Source of the DNA: Harmonia axyridis
Lineage: Eukaryota; Arthropoda; Insecta; Coleoptera; Coccinellidae
Assembly: GCF_914767665.1 (NCBI RefSeq)
Contig: NC_059502.1
Coordinates: 26,926,812-26,990,811 of the forward strand
Direction: 5' to 3'
DNA: 64,000 nucleotides
Part shown: piece after piece, positions 56,746 through 64,000 of the stretch
Layout: each line of letters opens with the position of its first letter
Position numbering within the stretch: the stretch's first letter is position 1
The notes under the pieces: model-generated
Seen by the model: only the letters and a program-made list of their open reading frames with translations
Databases searched by the model: none
Told to the model about the DNA's origin: nothing
Program-made: the position numbers and the translations under genes

Positions 56746-59099
56746 CTATGACTTTGCAGTAAATCATATCGTAATCGGAAATCGAATCAATGTTTGTATG
56801 ATTATTTGTCGTCAAGTTTCAGTAATTTTATTTTTTTCCAATTTGATTTCCTAATATTCGGCTCAAAACTCACGAACTAAGAGGAGGACTGAATTTCCTG
56901 TGAATAGCTATTAGTGTTCCCGAAAAAAGATCTGTACTGACGTACCCTCATAAAAATATAGAATATCAGAAGCAGACTCAATATGCAAATAATGATATTT
57001 GGCCAAAATGCTTTTAGATGAATATCCATAAAATAAATAAATAACTACATATTATAAGGATCGAACGTGTATGTAATAATATGCATAACCTCTATTTTTG
57101 TAATATTGCAGCTCATATTTTCGAAATGAAATTTATTCACCTCTATTTCCTATGACATTTGCAACTACTTCGTTGAAATTATAAAGGTTTCTTCGACAGG
57201 TAAGTAATGGTCAGATCAATTGGATTCTTGTACTTCGGATTTGAAATTTATTCGAATCTAAGATTTCTCCATATCCTATAGGCGTGGATAATGTTTTCGA
57301 ATTAATCTTATGTTCTCACAACTAGAAAATATCCGAAGGCGATTGTAATTATCATCTCAGATACATTAATACCGTTCAAGAGAACAGATTTTCCATATGA
57401 ATATCTTCCACAATGAGTTCATTCACAGAGGGAAAAGTGATAGCCCGCCTATAAGTGTTTTTCTTGGGAAACATTTTCGTAAAATGAGATCGCAGCATGT
57501 AGTTTGTTGATAAATGATATTAAAATTTCTGTTCAGATTTCATCAATGAATAATGAACTGAACTCACTCTTAATCCTATCTAAAAACTATAACATAACTA
57601 TGTATAAGGATTAAAACTGTGCAAATTTTCTCCCTAGTGAATTACGGCAATGCCTATAAAAATTTATTTTTCTGTTTGAGTATTTTCTCAACTAATAATA
57701 CTTATGAAGTAATAGGCCGTTTTCATTGTTCAATGTTTCCGATATGAACCTACTTCTTCACAATTCAACCAGTTTCATTGTATTATTAATCAATTTCTGC
57801 AATTTTAAATATTCCCTAATAGGGGAGACCGCGGCTAGTTAGCCCAATTTATAGACTTTTTTTTTAAATCATATAAATTAAAATTGGCTAGTCAGCGAAA
57901 CTAAGTTGACATGCTTAGGGGTTTAGCTTCTATAAAGTGCATCAAAAGAAATTGTAATTCACATAGTTCCAAAGTAAAAATCAAATAATAAAATAGTTTG
58001 TACTCTACAGATTTTTTTGAATTTTTTATTAAAACGTTGTAGTTCAGCCGTCTTCGGTAGGAAAATGGAAATGACAAGTTAGATGTTTCTTCCCTTTTTT
58101 TGGCACAACATTCACGAGTTGGATGTTAACGGCAAATGTTGAATTTTAATTATTTTTTTTACATTTTTCTTGTAATGAAAAATCATGCAGCCAGACATAA
58201 GATATTTGAACTATATTGGAATTTGATTTATATAAACATCCATCTATCTAACAATTTCAGTTTTGAAGTCAATGATATTTTTATGGTAGGTATATAAATT
58301 AATACAGGTCATTATTGTTTTATTCTCATTTTTTTTTAAATTGAACAACATCTTTCGCAAGTTGATCAGAGAAATTATAGAAACAAGAAATTAAATCAAA
58401 TAAATATGTTTTTTGACCACTGAATATTATTGGATTGAACTTAAAACAAATATATCGATTGGGTATCAGCAGAACTTTTTTCCAACCCTTTTCGAAATGT
58501 TCTTTATTCATCTGAAAACCCCACTCAGCATACAAACAATTTAAAAGAGTAGCTCAATTAGTTATATTTCACATAACGACATAATTAAAAAATATACCTA
58601 CCTGTATATAATTCAAATAAACTAAAAAAAAAATCGGTCAAACTTGCATTGTCTAGGAATGAATTCATTTTTTCCTTTGAGAAAACTATAATAAATTGGA
58701 AACAGTTCATTTGTTAATCCGTTACGTGGAACATACAACATCTTTACTGACGGGTGTAAAAAGCTTCAATGCACATTACCGAAGAGAGAAAAGTATATCC
58801 GAGAAAGAGATAACCGGGAGCTTCGAAGCAACGGCACTGTTCTATGAGGTCGCTCTAATACAGCGCTCTTGGACATCTATTGGTAGAAAGTTGAACTCAT
58901 CATGTCGTGAGGAATCTAGGGGTGTGTAAAACTCTTGCACCAGGAGCGTATTAACAAATCGTTCTGGATGATATTGTTTCGAACTTTATCAGGTTTTTTA
59001 TTTCTGCTTCCATTAACGAAAAATGTTGCATGAGGGTATAAATTGACATTTACCTATACATGAATGCAAATTTTCAACTCTGTTGAATCTATTGCCACT
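56746..59099. other. Unassigned interval
   Basis: The 77-codon plus frame at 58696-58929 lies in a locally GC-richer block but has no recognised domain. Otherwise AT-rich without features. Confidence 0.4.
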
Positions 59100-59225
59100 G
59101 CAAAATTTGGTTTTTGCTTTCGTTATTCTGCTTGAATTTTTTATGGTTCTGGTTATATTATCCACACGAAATTTTGCACTACGCTTGAAATAGTTACATT
59201 GAGTAATAAACATAGATAGAGGGAG
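59100..59225 (+). repeat. Dispersed monomer repeat, one unit
   Basis: TTCTGCTTGAATTTTTTATG, GGTTCTGGTTATATTATCCA and GAAATTTTGCACTACGCTTG; same family as 20580 and 60765. Confidence 0.5.
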
Positions 59226-59608
59226 TATACGCAATTTTTACATGTTCCCAACATGGTTAGAGTACGTTGTCGGATTGTGATATATTTTCAAATTAACAAT
59301 TTTTCCATATCGTTATGAATGTATATTATATTGATTAAATATATTTATTTGGGCGATTCCCGGTTAAATATGCAAATTTGAATATTTGCAATCCCCTATT
59401 TTTCCTGATTGTCGAATTTATAAAAAGCAGAATATTTATTATTTTCTGTATCCAACTGCTGAAATCCAAGGTTTGGCAACTTTTGCTCTCCTGGTGCCAT
59501 CGGTTGTTTCACGTCATTTCGCGCTTGAAGTTTGTTTTCTGAATTTCTGATATATTTATATTTATTGATATGATATATTTCGAGTCAATTTTCAAATATT
59601 GATTCACT

Positions 59609-59782
59609 ATGGGACATAAGGAGTGCGTTCTTTGTGGAGAAATATTAGGAGAGTCGTATTTAATTTTCAAGACGAATCTTCTACAAGCAAAATCTCAACC
59701 TGATCGAATTTGTAATCATAGAAATACTGGGTATTTCTCATTCAATATTCTTTTTGAAGTTTCTTTGTCTTCAACAATGTAA
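59609..59782 (+). CDS. Small cysteine-containing ORF, possible first exon
   Basis: Starts MGHKECVLCGEILGESYLIF, with a CxxC at residues 6-9 and a third Cys and a His in RICNHRNTG (residues 36-37). A donor-like GG/GTATTT lies at 59730/59731, so the coding exon could be 59609-59730 (about 41 residues) with the rest intronic; read through, the frame stops at 59782 (57 codons). The upstream 150 bp is locally GC-richer, promoter-like. It resembles the start of a zinc-finger-type protein, but I do not recognise the family. The rosa-like copy begins 45 bp downstream. A chance ORF is possible. Confidence 0.3.
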   Translation: MGHKECVLCGEILGESYLIFKTNLLQAKSQPDRICNHRNTGYFSFNILFEVSLSSTM

Positions 59783-59826
59783 TCAGCTTGAAATTTCACA
59801 CAGAATTCGAAATTTTTCTTTTATAT

Positions 59827-60757
59827 AGGGTGTTTTTTTTCGAGGTATATAACTTTAAGTTGCCATTACTGTTGAAGATAGCGACTGATTTAACAGCTGA
59901 CAAGTGATTTATTCTCAGTTTGGTTTGGCAATTCATCACGAATAGACTCACGCCTGAACAACGCTTGCGAATAGTGCAATTTCATTTCGAAAATAATGGT
60001 TCTGTGCGGAATACGTATCGCGCACTACGTCCATTAGCGATGAAGCGCACTTCTGGTTGAATCGCTACGTCAACAAACAAAACTGCCGTATTTGGAGTGA
60101 AGCTTATCCTCGAGTGTATGTCGAAACACCGTTACATCCAGAAAAAATGACTGTTTGGTGCGCTTTATGGGCTGGTGGGATCATTGGTCTGTACTCCTTC
60201 AAAAACGATGATGGCCAGAACGTTACAGTCAATGGTGATCAGTATAGAGCTATGATTACTAATTTTTTCATTCCTGAATTGAACAACCATGATGTCCAGG
60301 AGCTGTGGTTCCAACAAGACGGCGCAACATGTCACACAGCTCGTGCCACAATCGATTTATTGAAAGACACGTTTGGTGACCGCCTAATTTCACGTTTTGG
60401 ACCTGTGAATTGGCCTCCAAGATCTTGTGATTTAACACCGCTAGACTACTTTCTGTGGGGCTATGTAAAGTCATTGGTCTATGCGGATAAGCCACAAACC
60501 CTTGACCATTTGGAAGACAACATTCGCCGTGTTATTGCCGATATACGGCCACAAATGTTGGAAAAAGTCATCGAAAATTGGACGTCCAGATTGGACTACA
60601 TCCGAGCCAGCCGTGGCGGTCATATGCCAAAAATCATATTTAAAATGTAATGCCACAAGATTATCTTGTGGATAAATATAATTCATGTCAATCGAATAAT
60701 CCATCGTTGTTTTATTGCAATTTAAAGTTCTATAGCTCTAAAAAAAACACGCTTTAT
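59827..60757 (+). mobile_element. Rosa-like (DD41D) mariner derivative, copy 2
   Basis: Left end AGGGTGTTTTTTTTCGAG, right end CTCTAAAAAAAACACGCTTT; TA flanks. Colinear with copy 1 over its whole length apart from hairpin B1. At about 0.93 kb it lacks the middle of the gene, with the same join as copy 1. Confidence 0.88.
59997..60650 (+). pseudogene. Rosa-like transposase catalytic part, uninterrupted from first Asp to stop
   Basis: The frame is open from 59997; recognisable protein starts at SISDEAHFWLNRYVNKQNCR. Catalytic Asp codons: 60039 (SDEAHF), 60318 (QQDGAT) and 60444 (TPLDYF). This gives 92 residues between the first two and 41 between the last two, the DD41D signature of the rosa group. 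Ends RGGHMPKIIFKM, stop at 60650. The N-terminal HTH part (QRLRIVQFHFENNGSVRNTY) is encoded just upstream in another frame, and the usual start is ACG instead of ATG, so no functional protein is made although the catalytic domain is intact. Confidence 0.88.
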
Positions 60758-60764
60758 CTACCGC

Positions 60765-60925
60765 CAGAATTTCAACTCCGTCGGTTTATTGGTCACGGAA
60801 ATATTAGGTAATTTTATTTAGATATTTTTCTTGAATTTTTCATGGTTCTGATCATACGACCAACATAAAATTTTACATGGGGTTTGAAATTGTCATTGTT
60901 CAAAATAAATCAAGATATCAAGGTG
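60765..60925 (+). repeat. Dispersed monomer repeat, one unit
   Basis: ACGGAAATATTAGGTAATTT, TTTTCATGGTTCTGATCATA, CGACCAACATAAAATTTTAC and GGTTTGAAATTGTCATTGTT. Directly abuts rosa-like copy 2, as if the transposon had inserted in or beside the repeat. Confidence 0.5.
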
Positions 60926-61960
60926 AAATAAAAACTGAAAGATGGCGTAAAAGATGACTGAGAGAACTGAGCATTAACTCTACGAATTATGAATACTGTT
61001 CCACAAGGTTTCAAGAAATTGGACTACCAGCACATGGTTTTTTCACCCTGTATAAATAAGCTATCAACATTTTTAGACGACTTTTCTGGAGTTTGTTCTA
61101 ATAACAATGAATCTTCAATTTGGCGTATAAGTAATTGAAATCGATCAGCCATCCGAAAGCTCTTGGACAAAGAAGTTCAGCAAAATTTTAGTTGGCTGAG
61201 ATTTTTTGCCTGAGAGGGTAGATTGTTCGGAAAATAAACAAAAAATCGAAGAAATTAAATATAAAAAAATACTAGAATATTGACAATAATGGTTTCTGAC
61301 TTGGACAACTCAATGAGTTGTCATTGTTTTCGGTAGGTACTTAGCAAATCATAAAATGTTGAATCAAGTATCATTACTTGAAGCTAGCTAGTTTGAATGC
61401 ATGAAATAGGTATCCTCCTGCAGTCTAGACAAATCCATCAGATGCAGATATGAAAAATAATATATAATTACCTATTATCATCAGTTGTTCCAAAACAATT
61501 AATTTCAAAGACAATTAATTTCACCTCGGTAGGTAGGTATATCTATTCGGTCGAAAATGTATCTCGTTTCCACTGGTTCACTTGTTTTTCATGATGAACG
61601 CTAATAAAAACTCGAGGCTAGCATGAGTCGTTGTAATCATTCATTAGCAGTTAATCTAGATCTTTGAAAATGCATCTACAAATAGAAATTATTTCGTTCA
61701 ACAATAAACCATGGAAAAATGAAACCAGACTATGTCAAACCAACCGATTCAAATGTGGTATTACGTTACGTAGATAAGATCAGGGCGACCCACGAATGAC
61801 GTTGATCTTTCTGGCAGTGTTTGACATGGAAGCCATTTTTCGAATTCGGAATATTTTAATTTGTAATGCTAACCAATGAATGAAAATTAGATTACATATA
61901 ACAGGTATTTATCGAGAAAAAGGGTTTCGAAAGCTTCTCTCGAAGCTATGAGAGCTAATA
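60926..61960. other. Unassigned interval
   Basis: TTTTTTCACCCTGTATA at 61038 is a lone right end of a CAGGGTG-type element. No gene recognised. Confidence 0.35.
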
Positions 61961-61965
61961 CATTG

Positions 61966-62030
61966 GACACTCGTTAACTCGAACCTCGTTAACTGGAAAT
62001 ACTCGATAACTCGAATTATTTTAAATCGCC
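61966..62030. repeat. Pogo/Tigger-like subterminal repeats
   Basis: CTCGTTAACTCGAA, CTCGTTAACTGGAA and CTCGATAACTCGAA follow each other at intervals of 14-18 bp. Such stacked words occur near the ends of pogo/Tigger-type elements. No transposase is seen and no second end was found. Confidence 0.4.
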
Positions 62031-62263
62031 TTGGAAAAACCTGTCTAAGCCAAAAAAATTTACATGCATAACTGGTGTTTTGTGTATGTTGTGTGGCCTG
62101 TTTGGTGAAATTAGTTTCATTCATATTCAACTCGAATGGGCCATATGCGAAGAAGCGTTCTCTTTAGTTTATAAACTCCGATTATTATTGCGGAAAAGTG
62201 ATTGTGCCAGAACATTGCTGAATGCTATTTGTGAAGACATCAGTTTTGAATTGACTATATCTA

Positions 62264-62620
62264 TAGGGTGTTCCTAAATTGGAGGTACAAATGAAAATGA
62301 CAGATTTCTCGGATCATTTCAAGAAAAAAGTCCTAATCTTGAATCCGCAAACGATTTGTTTTTGAGATACTGGTGTTAAACTTTTTTAAAGTTTTTCTCT
62401 CACAGAACCTTCCCTTCACAAGATATTTAACTTGAATTGATATTCCAATTTGAAGTTTTGATCATGTAATATCCTAATTTTGAATGCAAATCTACAAGGT
62501 GAATTTTTTCTGGAAGGGTGCACACTTCTTTCATCCAGAATTATTTTTTCATGAACCACTGGTATTCTAATCTGATTTTTCAGAGAGGAATGAAAATCTT
62601 TTCAGGTTATTTATTGACGA
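62264..62620. repeat. Family A, one-armed copy (A2)
   Basis: Begins AGGGTGTTCCTAAATTGGAG and then follows, in inverse orientation, the right half of A1 at 3050-3356 (CTGGAAGGGTGCACAC, ATGAACCACTGGTA). No facing arm. Confidence 0.7.
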
Positions 62621-63275
62621 ATTCACGATGCTTTCAGGGAAAAGAGTTGAAAATTTCATTCTCTTGACTGTTTGCCATGAGACACTATTATCTGATTAAC
62701 TATGTCATGAATTTTAATAATTCGGCATACAATAATAAGATTGTTATGATATTATTAATGTATGTTTAGAAAGGATTATTGCTTGGAGAAATAAAGTGAC
62801 ACGATGATAACACATGTGTTGTACTCTGTAACTGACGCACGATTTAACTTAAAGAGGAATGAATTATTTTTTATTATAATACCTTCCACTTGATGATAGA
62901 GTGGGGATTCTTAAAACTTCAATCAGGAAACTACTAATAAGTCCTGATGTTGACCTGGAAGATCGGTGTTGTCGTTGTGTGGGTGTATATTTGTGGTAGG
63001 GATTATGTATCAAATTGCACCGTCCTGCCGAGTATTGCGTAGCATGTGGAGCTAACTTACGGGCTAGCAAAGAGTCACCATAACCATGAAACTATATTGA
63101 CGATTCTTGTAGAAATCCAGATGCTGAAAGAATGTTGGTAATTGCTTCTTGTACCAATTTAAATTCATTAATCATTAGATGTCACTACTAACAGCGAGAC
63201 GATTCTGAAATGCAATAAGCTGAACGTTACGGATTGAAAAAGTGAAATCAATACAATAGCAATCAATATTTAATA
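62621..63275. other. Unassigned interval
   Basis: No gene recognised. Ends at a TATACAGGGTTAGAACTATT hairpin-type end at 63276-63330. Confidence 0.35.
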
Positions 63276-63331
63276 TACAGGGTTAGAACTATTGAGGGGG
63301 CCACTACAGGAATATCAAAAACGGTTAGAAA
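63276..63331. repeat. Left-end fragment of a further CAGGG-type family
   Basis: TATACAGGGTTAGAACTATT followed by GAGGGGGCCACTACAGG; the remainder is replaced by hairpin L. Confidence 0.5.
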
Positions 63332-63992
63332 GACAGGGTGGCTTGAATTACGAAAAAGTTGCGTTATTTAAGGATGAGTGTGTTGGTGTTCACAGATCCG
63401 AAATATCTCCAATGGTTCCCGGGATATGTCAAAAACACTGAAAATCGAGATTTTCTTTTTTTTTCTGTATAACTCATTCGTTTTTGGAGATGACTTCACG
63501 AAATTTGGTTTATAGCCATTATCCAATGCAGAGATAGGTACTAATGGTGTCTTCAGATTCTTTCTGTTTTCCATTGTTTCAGAGACGCGCTAGTCAGGTG
63601 ATGATTTCTCATAACAACTCTTCAAATTTGCGTACCTAGACTCGATATTTTTGTAGAGTGTGATACATTATTGAATTTGTAATTTTTTTCTTTATCACCT
63701 CATAAGGAAAACCAATATGGCCATTAGAAAAAATTGACTATCGCGACTCTGAAACGATGGAAAACAGAAAAAAATATGATGACACCATTAGAATCTATGT
63801 ATTGGATAATGACTACAAACCGAATTTCGTGAAGTAATATTCAGAAAAAATGACTTATACAAAAAAAGGAAATTTCGTTTTTTCGAGATATCTTAGATAT
63901 CTTGGCAACCATTGGAAATATTTTGGATCTGTTAACACCAACAAACCAATTTCTAAATAACGCAACTTTTTTGTAATTCAAGCCACCCTGTA
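63332..63992. repeat. Hairpin MITE, family L
   Basis: Left ACAGGGTGGCTTGAATTACG, right complement TTGTAATTCAAGCCACCCTG. Arms share GTTGCGTTATTTA, GGTGTTCACAGATCC, and inner blocks such as CATTATCCAATGC with GTATTGGATAATG. It lies at the edge of the window. Confidence 0.82.
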
Positions 63993-64000
63993 TCTCTATT

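Noticed and set aside
1..64000. CRISPR array, bacterial operon, phage or organelle sequence
   Set aside because: No spacer-repeat arrays, no ribosome-binding-site-led gene series, no organelle genes; all recognised genes are insect transposon proteins.

Overview
The window reads as AT-rich insect nuclear DNA, possibly from a beetle, although the order cannot be fixed from sequence alone. Reasons: no dense gene array or operon structure; animal-type mariner transposases of three lineages (irritans/Himar1-like, mauritiana-like, and DD41D rosa-like); non-LTR retrotransposon pieces ending in (ATT)n-type tails; and many TA-flanked hairpin (foldback) MITEs ending in CAGGGTG. I found no intact, recognisable host gene. 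Two short stretches could be host exons (hydrophobic, 3361-3621 minus; cysteine-containing, 59609-59782 plus), both at low confidence.

Layout. 1-1348: no recognised feature. 1349-2606: full-length but broken irritans-type mariner (minus). 2695-3356: hairpin family A. 3766-5744: rosa-like DD41D element, internally deleted, split by hairpin B1, which holds hairpin M. 6405-7414: TIR element with repeated TGGTCGAGAAC motifs. 8452-9050: hairpin N. 10131-12182: long element C. 14275-15641: hairpin B2 with M2. 16649-16935: possible LTR plus primer-binding site. 17005-17692, 18407-18890, 22042-22773, 24544-25147: hairpins D, E1, H1, I1. 26778-29711: segment bounded by hAT-like ends, holding a mauritiana-type mariner relic. 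31195-33177: LINE fragments around a 1-kb ORF element of unknown family. 34034-35145: hairpin K. 35603-36310 and 38640-39680: two inverted, 5'-truncated copies of one RNase H-bearing LINE; between them lie an 86-bp-arm palindrome with a hammerhead-ribozyme-like fold (36772-36953) and a third rosa-like relic. 42810-45579: hairpins J, H2, H3. 46356-48534: three hairpins (G, F, E2) end to end. 49140-50453: 3' part of an RT-bearing LINE. 53159-53628: N-terminal half of a rosa-like transposase. 54936-55565: hairpin I2 carrying a transposase C-terminus. 59827-60757: second rosa-like copy, same internal deletion as the first. 62264-63992: hairpin fragments and hairpin L.

How it works together. This is transposon-on-transposon sequence. 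Non-autonomous hairpins were probably moved in trans by Tc1/mariner transposases; I2 directly joins one hairpin family to transposase coding sequence. The observations most worth following are the hammerhead-like palindrome, the subterminal GATACAGGG motif about 90-107 bp inside several hairpin families, the identical deletion junction in the two rosa-like copies, the motif array at 6.4-7.4 kb, and the nearly intact ORF at 31.7-32.7 kb.
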